Source: Bifidobacteriaceae bacterium
GTDB lineage: Bacteria > Actinomycetota > Actinomycetes > Actinomycetales > WQXJ01
NCBI GenBank assembly: GCA_031258055.1
Contig: JAIRNM010000087.1
Coordinates: 1 to 5,360 of the forward strand
Direction: 5' to 3'
Length of the DNA stretch: 5,360 nt
Every line of letters begins with the position of its first letter. The stretch's first letter is position 1. The notes below the pieces were generated by a model, which was given only the letters and a program-made list of their open reading frames with translations, was not told the origin of the DNA and ran no database searches. Position numbers and translations under genes: made by a program. This document shows positions 1-5,360 of this stretch, piece after piece.

Positions 1-119
1 AGGCGCGCCGGGTGGTCCCTAGTTCGGCAAACCAGGCGGTCCCTAGTTCGGCAAACCAGGTGGTCCCATGTTGCTGGCAGAAACAGCCTCAAACGGTCCC
101 ATCACCGTGGCAGATGACA
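1..119 (-). mobile_element. Probable end of an insertion sequence (IS21-like), body lies off the left edge
   Basis: Read on the minus strand from base 119, the sequence begins TGTCATCTGCCACGG and then carries four spaced copies of GGGACC (plus strand GGTCCC at 14-19, 38-43, 62-67 and 95-100). Each copy is followed on the plus strand by a GGCA-containing half at a near-constant distance; TGGCAGA lies 13 bases after the GGTCCC start in both outer copies (75-81 and 108-114). Multiple terminal repeats behind a TG-starting tip are known for IS21-family elements, where the transposase binds them. The tip coincides with the point where permease-like coding ends. No transposase is visible, so the family is inferred and the exact boundary is uncertain by a few bases. 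Confidence 0.5.
13..60. repeat. Two tandem copies of a 24-base repeat
   Basis: Bases 13-36 and 37-60 are identical except for their first base (T or C); each carries GGTCCCTAGTTCGGCAAACC. Two shorter, diverged relatives follow at 62-81 and 95-114, sharing GGTCCCAT and TGGCAGA. The arrangement fits transposase-binding repeats inside an insertion sequence end better than a satellite or CRISPR array, because the copies are few and differently spaced. Confidence 0.85.
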
Positions 120-388
120 ACTGCCTTGCGCCCGTCTGCGCGAACCCCAAGTCGCCACCAACGACCCGATCCCCAACACCACCACCGCCAACGCCGTCAA
201 CGCCGTCAACGCCAACCTGCCCGGCCACCGAGCCAACCTCCGCGCCGCCTCGCCCAGCAGATCCCGCCCCCGAACCGGTCGCCCCGCACCCGGCCGGCCA
301 CCACCGCCCGCCGTTTCGGGCGGCGCCGCCCAGCCGACCCGTCGGCAGCGCCTCCGCGCCCGGACGCGGCGCGCCGCCGCCCCGTCAC
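119..388 (-). pseudogene. Truncated, frameshifted MacB/FtsX-type ABC permease, N-terminal remnant
   Basis: This is the start of a second ABC permease, distinct from the intact one at 901-2154. The GTG at 388-386 overlaps the stop of the ATPase remnant by four bases (GTGA), as expected for a MacB-type ATPase-permease pair. The first roughly 40 codons are rich in Arg, Gly and Ala. Near bases 262-272 the frame changes. The new frame reads RDLLGEAARRLARWPGRLAL and then a hydrophobic run with VVVLGIGSLVAT, the usual cytoplasmic lead-in and first membrane segment of this family. A second change at 145-152 (ACTTGGGG where ACTTTGGGG would keep frame) leads to FAQTGARQLS, also family-like. Coding then stops at the putative insertion sequence tip near 119. 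Everything after the first membrane helix is missing, so the gene must be non-functional. The first frame change is less certain because the N-terminal arm is poorly conserved. Confidence 0.65.
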
Positions 389-579
389 GGCTCCTCCCGC
401 AGGCGCCCGTCCCGCATAGTAAACCCCCGCCTGGCCGCCCTGGACACGTCCGGGTCGTGGGTCACAACCGCCACCGCCAAACCAGACCGGTTCAAGCCCT
501 GCAGCGAACCCAGCACCTCCGCCGAAGTCGCGGCGTCAAGGTTCCCGGTCGGCTCGTCCGCAAGCAGCAACCCCGGCAT
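385..579 (-). pseudogene. 5'-truncated ABC transporter ATPase, C-terminal remnant (MacB/LolD type)
   Basis: The 64-codon stretch carries the second half of an ABC nucleotide-binding domain: Walker B and D-loop in LLLADEPTGNLD (residues 4-15) and the switch histidine in VTHD (His41), ending in the family-typical MRDGRL. Walker A, the Q-loop and the LSGGQ signature are absent, and no other part of the gene lies upstream within the window. About 180 residues fewer than the intact neighbour at 2151-2852 makes it unable to bind ATP. It is a different paralogue, not a copy: the intact protein has DEPSGALD at the same place. The ATG at 579 is only the first start after the break; homology begins at about PGLLLADEP. 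Local G+C around 80% in the adjoining bases contrasts with the operon at 901-4295. Confidence 0.8.
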
Positions 580-900
580 CCATCGCCTTGGTCCTTTCCC
601 ATGGTTGCGTCACTGCGCCGGCCGGCCCGCGGGAGACGGCCTGGGAAAAGCAAACATGCGAATCTGCTCTGCGTGCTCAAAGCAACAATCCACCGTCCCG
701 ATCCGTGACAAGGCCGCCGCCAAGCTGGTGAGCGGGCTCACAGACGCCAAGGAGTAGCCGGGGACACCCCGCACACAGCCCAACACCCCCCGATCATCCG
801 CCCACAGCGCACCAACAATCAACTTTCCCCCATCACGGAGCCCCGAAGGATGCCGGGTAGCTGGTGAGAAAACTTCAATCAACGCACCGTGATCGGGCTA
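580..900. other. Intergenic stretch without a recognised gene
   Basis: This lies between the stop of the intact permease and the break in the ATPase remnant. A 90-codon minus-strand frame (610-882) and a plus-strand frame ending at 757 (last 33 codons from an ATG at 656, with a CxxC) are both open, but neither matches a family I know. They overlap in opposite directions, so at most one could be real. Small inverted repeats are present: CGGGG-ACA-CCCCG at 759-771, and ATCACGG at 832-838 facing CCGTGAT at 887-893. None has a T-run, so no confident terminator can be named. The change from about 80% to about 58% G+C happens here or just before it. Confidence 0.5.
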
Positions 901-2154
901 TCACCCGCTGAGCAACGTGATTGGGTCCCGTTTACCAGCTTTGAGAGCCGGAATGAGGCCGAGGCTTGCACCCAGCACAAGCGAGGCACTGAGCGCAGCA
1001 ATCATGGTCCCTACGCTGATTGAGGCGAGCCCGAACTCTTGCGCCGTGATGCCGGACTTAGTTAGCAGAGTGCAACCTAGTGCTGCCGCAACGACGCCTG
1101 CGACCGCGCCGGCCAGCACGATCATAAGAGTCTCAGTCAGAACTAAAACGGTCACCGAGCGCTTGGACCAGCCAACGGCCCGACGCAACGCGAGTTCGCC
1201 GGCCCGCTCCCGGAGTGAAGCCATCGAAACAATGGCCACGCCAGCTACTGCGACTGCAAGCACTGTAAACCCGATCACACGGAGAATAGTGGCAAGACTC
1301 GAGGTGGCACCGTTGAAATCGTCGGCCGAATCGATCCTCGCCCCAGAAACCTCTGGACCCGTGGCCCCCGAGGCTCGCAATGCCATGTTTACGCTGGCCA
1401 GACTGGTTTCGAGCTTCCCTGACGCCTGGGCTCCGCCGGCCACGAATAGCGCCAGACGCTCGCCAATTCCGTCACTTCGCGCGGCCCAGGCACGGAGCGA
1501 CCCGAGGCCATTTCGGGTACCCAAGGCGACGAAGAGATCAGCCTCTGGATGATTTCGCACTAGTGGCCCGTCGCCCGCTACTCCAACCACTTGGACATAG
1601 GTTGGCATCGGGCTGTCGAGCTGAATTCTCAAGCCAATCAGGCCGGTCTGATCGGAGCCCCCTACCCGATAATGTTCCTGCTCCGCAATCTGCCGGGCAC
1701 CAGCCGGAGACAGCACGGCTCCGGCCATCACTGTCTCGGCATCCTCGCCTTCGAACCACCTACCTTGATATATCTCGGGGCTCACAGCCTGTTCGATAGA
1801 CGGATCCACAGCCACGACCGTAACACTGACCGCATCATCGCCACCGGGCAGCCAGGCCTGCCCGGTGCCTAACGGAACGGAGCGGCCACCATCTTCTCGG
1901 GCTACGGTTCCCCTCAGCGCCTCCATCGCCGTCCATATCTCGACCTCTCCGATATCGATCCGAAGCGTACCCGCCGCACCTTGAGTCCGCGAAACAGTCG
2001 CAGCGACCTCGGCCTTGGCTGCCTCGCCCATCTGGTACACCAAAGTCATGACGGCGACCGCAACAGCGATCACCGTAATCATCAGGCCAGACCTCATTCG
2101 GTTGGCTCTGACCTCTCTCCAGGCGAGGAACGCGATCCGCGGCAACGGAGTCAC
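901..2154 (-). CDS. ABC transporter permease, MacB/FtsX type
   Basis: Membrane subunit of the ABC module, 417 residues from the GTG at 2154. A short cytoplasmic arm (FLAWREVRANRMRSG) leads into the first membrane segment at about 24-41. An extracytoplasmic domain of roughly 250 residues follows, then three membrane segments at about 293-313, 336-362 and 381-402. The loop after the second segment reads RERAGELALRRAVGWS (315-330), the hallmark of FtsX-like domains where the permease contacts its ATPase. The four-segment layout with one large outer domain is that of MacB/LolCE-type mechanotransmission pumps, which act on envelope or outside substrates rather than using a channel through the membrane. 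An upstream GTG at 2178 is open in frame, but no binding site precedes it. The GTG at 2154 overlaps the ATPase stop by four bases and has AAGGAG (2165-2170) and GGTGAG (2158-2163) before it. Substrate cannot be told from sequence. Confidence 0.92.
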   Translation of the reverse strand: MTPLPRIAFLAWREVRANRMRSGLMITVIAVAVAVMTLVYQMGEAAKAEVAATVSRTQGAAGTLRIDIGEVEIWTAMEALRGTVAREDGGRSVPLGTGQAWLPGGDDAVSVTVVAVDPSIEQAVSPEIYQGRWFEGEDAETVMAGAVLSPAGARQIAEQEHYRVGGSDQTGLIGLRIQLDSPMPTYVQVVGVAGDGPLVRNHPEADLFVALGTRNGLGSLRAWAARSDGIGERLALFVAGGAQASGKLETSLASVNMALRASGATGPEVSGARIDSADDFNGATSSLATILRVIGFTVLAVAVAGVAIVSMASLRERAGELALRRAVGWSKRSVTVLVLTETLMIVLAGAVAGVVAAALGCTLLTKSGITAQEFGLASISVGTMIAALSASLVLGASLGLIPALKAGKRDPITLLSG

Positions 2155-2852
2155 TGGCTCACCGCTCCTTTGGGCCACAATCGACCATTAGCCAAGACCA
2201 GTTGGCGATCCGTCCGCCTCGCGACTGCCGCATCGTGGGTTACCACGACCAAGGCTACGCCTTCGGATCGGGTCGCTTCGAGTAGAACGCCGATCACCGC
2301 ATCGGCAGTTACCGGATCCAATGCGCCACTGGGCTCATCGGCCAACACAACCCTCGGCGACCGAGCCAACGCCCGAGCGATCGCGACCCGTTGCTTCTCG
2401 CCACCAGATAGCTGCGACGGGACCGCATCTATCCTGTCGGACAGTCCCACCATCTCAAGCAGACCGCGCACTCGCGCACCCCGGTCTTTCCATGCTCTCT
2501 TGTTACCTGTTGATAGCGGCAAAGCTACGTTGTCGAACACTGTGTGTCGTGGCATCAATAGGTATTCTTGGAAAACGAATCCGAAAGCCTCGCCCCGCAG
2601 CCGAGCAAACTCATGATCGCTCAGCGTGTCGGTGCGCTTACCCTCTACCCAGTAGCGCCCGGCATGTGGTGTTCTCAGCAAACCCAAGACAGACAGCAAG
2701 GTTGACTTGCCGGATCCGGAACGCCCCGCCACCGCCACTGATTCCCCTGAACGTACAGCCAGATCCAGTCCCCCAAGCACACCAATCTCGGTTCCATCCG
2801 GACACGTGAAAGAATGTCCGCAACCTTGCAGGTTGAGGACCAACTCAACCAC
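2151..2852 (-). CDS. ABC transporter ATP-binding protein, MacB/LolD type
   Basis: The cytoplasmic ATPase that powers the permease encoded next. All motifs are intact in 233 residues, the usual size for a stand-alone LolD/MacB-like domain: Walker A GRSGSGKST (43-51), Q-loop Gln95 in FVFQE, signature LSGGE (148-152), Walker B VVLADE (168-173), D-loop GALD (176-179) and switch His206 in VTHD. The signature has Glu in place of the commoner Gln, and the D-loop region reads DEPSGALD, not the classical DEPTGNLD; both are tolerated in the family. The GTG start overlaps the end of the fusion-protein gene by eight bases, and its stop overlaps the permease start by four, so translation is probably coupled. 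Family assignment is firm; export of a peptide or protein versus self-protection is inference from neighbours. Confidence 0.96.
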   Translation of the reverse strand: MVELVLNLQGCGHSFTCPDGTEIGVLGGLDLAVRSGESVAVAGRSGSGKSTLLSVLGLLRTPHAGRYWVEGKRTDTLSDHEFARLRGEAFGFVFQEYLLMPRHTVFDNVALPLSTGNKRAWKDRGARVRGLLEMVGLSDRIDAVPSQLSGGEKQRVAIARALARSPRVVLADEPSGALDPVTADAVIGVLLEATRSEGVALVVVTHDAAVARRTDRQLVLANGRLWPKGAVSQ

Positions 2853-3873
2853 CGTCGCCGCCCCGGGCGGTCAATTGGGTCACGGGATCCAACAATTGGG
2901 CACCGACCGCCAACCCATCAATGATCTGCACGCCCAAGCCGTCACTGATCCCAAGGACCACAGTACGCTCCTTGCCCTCCCCATCGGAGTCAATCACAAC
3001 CACAATCCCCTTGCCAGCAGTTGCGGAGCGAACCGCCGAAGCGGGTACCACCAGCGCATCCGAAGCAGACCGCAGAGTCAATAGCACAGTTGCTTGAACT
3101 CCTGCGTAAACAACCTCGTCCTCGGGGACTCGACACACCACATGTGTCGAAGCGTCGCCCTCGGTTGTCGTAGCCTCAATCGACACCGTTTCGCAATCGA
3201 AGCGTCGTCCTTCTGTGGCTATGAGCGCTTCTGCCACTGCCGTCTTCTCCTCAATAGCTGCATAGACCGAGTGGATGATAGACGGGTCTACCACAGCCCT
3301 GACATCGTGGTGTGAGTATACTTGCATCTCCGGTTCCGAATACCCAACCACGGTTCCCTGCAAGGCACCCTCCGACCCAGGTTCCGGGGTGACGCCACGT
3401 ATGATGAAGTCCGCCCCGTCACCCATTATGGCCCCGCTGTCGGTGGACAATACACAGTCCACACGCGGATTACCCGCTTGTTCACCACCATCGGGCAACG
3501 GTTCCGGCCACGCACCGATCAAGGCCGTCTCGGCGCACTTCCACCATCGCGCATCTCCCGCAAGCCGGTATTCTCCTTCGCTGCTTCCGGCCACGATTCT
3601 GCGCGCTACCCCGCCGTCAATGCTCACGCGCAACCGCAGAGACGTCGCACCAGCTACCGTCCTGCTCACCTCGCGGATTGAGCCTTTCAGGCTTATTGTT
3701 TCCGCAATGTCCCGCACGGTCACCTCAGACACGGATAGGACTGGTTCTTCGTCGGCACCAGATCCGGCCCGCTCGACGCTCACCCAAACCGCGCCCGCAA
3801 CCACCAGAGCCACCAACACCGCCACGGCAAAAGGCCACTTCCGCCTCCGCCGTGCCCGATGGTTGGATGTCAC
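2845..3873 (-). CDS. Single-pass membrane fusion-like (MacA/HlyD-related) subunit of the ABC module
   Basis: The 342-residue protein begins with a basic arm (HRARRRRK), then one membrane segment at about 13-33, placing the rest outside the membrane. The part just after it (VTVRDIAETISLKGSI, about 51-66) and the end (VVPASAV at 275-281; GLGVQIIDGLAVG at 312-324) follow the beta-barrel and membrane-proximal pattern of periplasmic adaptor and fusion proteins that work with MacB-like pumps. In Gram-positive actinobacteria such proteins sit next to ABC ATPase-permease pairs and probably present substrate in the wall space. I see neither the long coiled-coil hairpin of proteobacterial MacA nor a clear peptidoglycan-binding repeat. 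The middle section (about 85-260, with several Cys) is unfamiliar. The GTG start overlaps the lipoprotein stop by four bases (GTGA). Family assignment is by pattern and context, so more cautious than for the ATPase. Confidence 0.78.
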   Translation of the reverse strand: MTSNHRARRRRKWPFAVAVLVALVVAGAVWVSVERAGSGADEEPVLSVSEVTVRDIAETISLKGSIREVSRTVAGATSLRLRVSIDGGVARRIVAGSSEGEYRLAGDARWWKCAETALIGAWPEPLPDGGEQAGNPRVDCVLSTDSGAIMGDGADFIIRGVTPEPGSEGALQGTVVGYSEPEMQVYSHHDVRAVVDPSIIHSVYAAIEEKTAVAEALIATEGRRFDCETVSIEATTTEGDASTHVVCRVPEDEVVYAGVQATVLLTLRSASDALVVPASAVRSATAGKGIVVVIDSDGEGKERTVVLGISDGLGVQIIDGLAVGAQLLDPVTQLTARGGDGG

Positions 3874-4295
3874 AGTTCGAGGTCGCAGTTGTTGGTGTCC
3901 CAGTCCTTCAACGCACTCACGTCTCCCAGGCGCAATGCATCAATCATCTCCTGATAGTAAACGCCAGTCTCGGCTTGCCCAGACTCGTTCGCCATGTCCA
4001 CTATCGGCTGCACGCTGTCAGCCGCAGCGTCCTCGTTCCCAGACGCAGCGTACTCTGCCAAACCGGCCTTGATGACCCTACACTGCTCTCTAAATCGCAG
4101 GGTCGACAGCAGGAAAGAATCATCGACACCTCCGACCTGGTCGGCTTGCTCCCTCAGAGCCGCAACCTCGTCTGGATCGTACTCGGCGATCTCAGCGGCT
4201 ACAGGGTCTTCAGCGCACCCCCCCAACCACGCCAGCACAGACGCCACGACCACTGCAGAAACCCATCGGGGCACGACTCTCCTAAGCACCGGCAC
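3870..4295 (-). CDS. Small acidic lipoprotein, first gene of the ABC operon
   Basis: The 141-residue product has a basic start (LRRVVPR), a hydrophobic stretch and a lipobox LGGC with the lipidated Cys at position 27, so it should be anchored on the outer face of the membrane. By my count the mature part carries about 26 Asp/Glu against 7 Lys/Arg. It is probably mostly helical and holds two further Cys (72 and 137) that could pair. I do not recognise a named family. The GTG start at 4295 has AAAGG seven bases upstream (4303-4307); a second in-frame GTG two codons later is less well placed. Its stop overlaps the fusion-protein start, so it belongs to the same transcript. A substrate-binding, chaperone or immunity role for the ABC module is inferred from surface location and operon position only. 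Confidence 0.8.
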   Translation of the reverse strand: MPVLRRVVPRWVSAVVVASVLAWLGGCAEDPVAAEIAEYDPDEVAALREQADQVGGVDDSFLLSTLRFREQCRVIKAGLAEYAASGNEDAAADSVQPIVDMANESGQAETGVYYQEMIDALRLGDVSALKDWDTNNCDLEL

Positions 4296-4302
4296 CGGTT
4301 GA

Positions 4303-4307
4303 CCTTT
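4303..4307 (-). promoter_or_regulatory. Ribosome binding site of the lipoprotein gene
   Basis: Minus-strand AAAGG lies seven bases before the GTG at 4295. It is the reason for choosing this start over the GTG two codons downstream. Confidence 0.6.
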
Positions 4308-4601
4308 CTACTCTTGAGCGCCGCCTACCTACGCCTACGCTCGTGACAACTACTAAACCGCACACAACCACAACCCATGTACTAAGGCTGCCAAGAGACC
4401 CCGTCTAATGACTCCGGCCGCACTGCGCGCCGACGTATCTCAAGGGTCGAGACGCATTTGGCGGTCGCAGATCTCCGCGCGAAAAGCCATCCTGAGTCGC
4501 CCCCACGGGGCCGATGACCTTACGAGCAGTACCAGGGTATGAGTGCAAGCACACCTCGACGGTGGACTATGGTGCCCCCACCCCCCTCCAACGGAGGCCG
4601 A

Positions 4602-4635
4602 CGTTCGCCGCACGACCCTCGCCCTGCGGCGAACG
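4602..4635 (-). terminator. Strong GC-rich hairpin, possible terminator or attenuator
   Basis: The arms CGTTCGCCGCA (4602-4612) and TGCGGCGAACG (4625-4635) are perfect inverted repeats of 11 bases around a 12-base loop. It lies about 90 bases after the stop of the secreted-protein gene on the strand being transcribed. There is no T-run on either side, so it is not a classical intrinsic terminator. It could act as a T-less terminator, an attenuator that lowers read-through into the ABC operon, an mRNA-stabilising 3' structure, or a protein-binding palindrome. Confidence 0.45.
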
Positions 4636-4726
4636 CACAACAACCCCGACCGATTACCTCAAGAGTCCGCAAACATACACGGCCTTAAGGACGACCACTA
4701 CTCCCATCTCCCTTCCCGAAGAAGCC

Positions 4727-5131
4727 TTAGTAGACTAGGGTTCCCCGGAAATCGGTCGTGCCTGATCCGGGCCAGATCCCATTCGTGTCGGCAGGCACGG
4801 TCCGAGACGCCTTGATCCGGAAGCACTTGCCCTTGCTGCTCGCCCCGTAACTCTTGGCAGCAGTATCGCTGGTCTTGAAGGTCTTGTCACTCGTCCCGGT
4901 CACGTTGCTGATATTGCTGCAATTGACCAACCCGACAGTCATCTGCGGGCCTTCCGTGAGCCTGAACGTCACGTTGTTCGTCGAATTCCGCTGATTGTCG
5001 AAGTACTTGATTGTTCCCCCGCTGCTCACAGTGCCGGCGATCGTGACCGACGTGGCGACTGCTGCCACACCGCCTCCTATCACCAGTGCGGCACTCGCCG
5101 CAACCACTGCTGCCATCCTCTTGAACCGCAT
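4727..5131 (-). CDS. Small Sec-secreted basic protein of unknown function
   Basis: The 134-residue product begins MRFKRM, followed by a hydrophobic core (about 7-22) and an AVA site giving likely cleavage after residue 26. The mature protein would be about 108 residues, rich in Thr, Ser, Gly and Asn with alternating hydrophobic positions, as in a secreted beta-sandwich. By count it has 12 Lys/Arg and 6 Asp/Glu, so it is cationic. Its only two Cys (71 and 103) could form a disulphide. It ends in FRGTLVY. The ATG at 5131 has GGAG (5139-5142) seven bases upstream, which fixes the start. I do not recognise a family: it lacks the Trp/Tyr/His-rich pattern of lactococcin 972. A bacteriocin-like factor, or a substrate or regulator of the ABC operon 430 bases downstream, are possibilities from context only. 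Confidence 0.82.
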   Translation of the reverse strand: MRFKRMAAVVAASAALVIGGGVAAVATSVTIAGTVSSGGTIKYFDNQRNSTNNVTFRLTEGPQMTVGLVNCSNISNVTGTSDKTFKTSDTAAKSYGASSKGKCFRIKASRTVPADTNGIWPGSGTTDFRGTLVY

Positions 5132-5138
5132 CCTGTGT

Positions 5139-5142
5139 CTCC
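5139..5142 (-). promoter_or_regulatory. Ribosome binding site of the small secreted protein gene
   Basis: Minus-strand GGAG stands seven bases before the ATG at 5131 and supports that start. Confidence 0.7.
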
Positions 5143-5200
5143 GTTCTTGGCGATTCCGTGGATCTAGTCTTGGCCGACGACTGGTACCGACCTCGCTACC

Positions 5201-5359
5201 TCACCGCAGCCAACAACAGTCTAGCACGGCGCGACACTCCGATGGGTTATCCATGTCGCTGCCCAGGGCGTAGCTGTTCTGCGCCGTCCGACCCGCTTGG
5301 GCGGCCGGTGCCATGACAGATGCCCTGGTGAGGCGGTTGCTGATGACATAGCCTTCACA
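5201..5359 (-). CDS. Possible C-terminal end of an unidentified gene, cut by the window edge
   Basis: A minus-strand frame enters from the right edge and stays open for 52 codons to a TGA at 5203-5201. It ends in ECRAVLDCCWLR. By my count 38 of 52 codons end in G or C, somewhat more than in the next frame, which is also open for most of this stretch. The composition (mixed polar and hydrophobic residues, Met, Tyr, Asn) looks protein-like, but I recognise no motif. Open frames of this length arise by chance in G+C-rich DNA, so this is tentative. If real, the gene ends about 70 bases before the secreted-protein start. Confidence 0.3.
   Translation of the reverse strand, partial: CEGYVISNRLTRASVMAPAAQAGRTAQNSYALGSDMDNPSECRAVLDCCWLR
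5218..5226 (-). promoter_or_regulatory. Possible extended -10 promoter element
   Basis: On the minus strand TGCTAGACT combines a TGn extension with TAGACT (four of six matches to TATAAT). It lies about 85 bases upstream of the secreted-protein ATG, leaving a leader of about 80 bases. No good -35 box sits at the expected distance, which is tolerated when a TGn extension is present. It overlaps the end of the possible partial reading frame at 5201-5359. Confidence 0.3.
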
Positions 5360-5360
5360 A

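Larger units (their letters stand above)
4296..4726. other. Long gap between the secreted-protein gene and the ABC operon
   Basis: About 430 bases separate the stop of the small secreted protein from the lipoprotein start. The open frames crossing it (minus 4440-4643 and short plus-strand frames) have odd compositions rich in Arg or Pro and no recognisable motif, so I treat it as non-coding. It contains the 11-base-pair inverted repeat at 4602-4635, a second small stem CCTCC-AAC-GGAGG at 4585-4597, and three CCTAC units near 4325-4338. I found no promoter in it that matches consensus well enough to mark. A small RNA or leader region is possible but not shown. Confidence 0.5.

Noticed and set aside
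13..114. CRISPR-like repeats
   Set aside because: There are only four units; two are directly abutting with no spacer and two are diverged. The layout fits an insertion sequence end.
68..757. Long plus-strand open frame of 229 codons
   Set aside because: It is a Pro/Ala-rich antisense shadow of the ATPase and permease remnants in very G+C-rich DNA, with no family motif.
759..771. CGGGG-ACA-CCCCG stem as terminator of the ABC operon
   Set aside because: It has only five base pairs and no T-run on either strand, and it sits about 130 bases past the stop.
917..1552. Plus-strand open frame of 211 codons opposite the permease
   Set aside because: It is the antisense of a permease gene with firm family features; composition is low in complexity and rich in Ala, Ser, Arg and Pro.
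2154..2178. Permease start at GTG 2178
   Set aside because: No ribosome binding site precedes it, and it would overlap the ATPase end by 28 bases. The GTG at 2154 has AAGGAG upstream and the GTGA overlap seen elsewhere in the operon.
1981..2616. Plus-strand open frame of 211 codons opposite the ATPase and permease
   Set aside because: It lies wholly over the minus-strand coding region that contains Walker B and the signature motif, and has no recognisable domain.
3275..4072. Plus-strand open frame of 265 codons
   Set aside because: It is antisense to the fusion-like protein and lipoprotein genes; rich in Pro, Ser, Thr and Arg and without signal or domain.
4440..4643. Minus-strand 67-codon frame in the gap before the lipoprotein
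   Set aside because: It crosses the perfect hairpin at 4602-4635, is unusually rich in Arg, and shows no ribosome binding site or motif that I can support.
4727..5131. Lactococcin 972 family bacteriocin
   Set aside because: The size class and secretion route are similar, but the mature sequence lacks the Trp/Tyr/His-rich pattern of that family and contains two Cys, so I leave it unnamed.

Overview
The window looks like an accessory region from a high-GC actinobacterium. The support is GTG starts in every gene of the main operon, 4-8 base stop/start overlaps, G+C around 55-83% on single 60-base lines, and Sec and lipoprotein signals typical of Gram-positive bacteria. I cannot name the genus. 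All genes I accept read on the minus strand, so the biological order runs from base 5360 down to base 1.

Right part (5360 to about 4300). A possible C-terminal end of an unidentified gene enters from the right edge. Next is a 134-codon gene for a small secreted basic protein (4727-5131) with a good ribosome binding site and a possible extended -10 promoter. A gene-free gap of about 430 bases follows, holding a perfect 11-base-pair inverted repeat.

Centre (4295 to 901). Four tightly overlapping genes form one operon: an acidic lipoprotein, a one-pass membrane fusion-like protein, a MacB/LolD-type ABC ATPase and a MacB/FtsX-type permease. Together they make a complete cell-envelope ABC export or efflux module. 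A small Sec-secreted cationic protein next to a surface lipoprotein and a MacB-type pump resembles bacteriocin-plus-immunity loci in layout. No sequence family confirms that here, so it remains a hypothesis.

Left part (about 900 to 1). After roughly 320 bases with no recognisable gene comes a decayed second ABC operon of much higher G+C. It has the C-terminal part of another MacB-type ATPase, then the N-terminal part of its permease, which carries two frame changes. The permease is cut at about base 119 by what looks like the end of an IS21-like insertion sequence with four internal GGGACC-containing repeats. The module at 901-5131, at about 55-63% G+C where I counted, therefore lies beside remnants at about 80% G+C, which suggests a horizontally acquired island.
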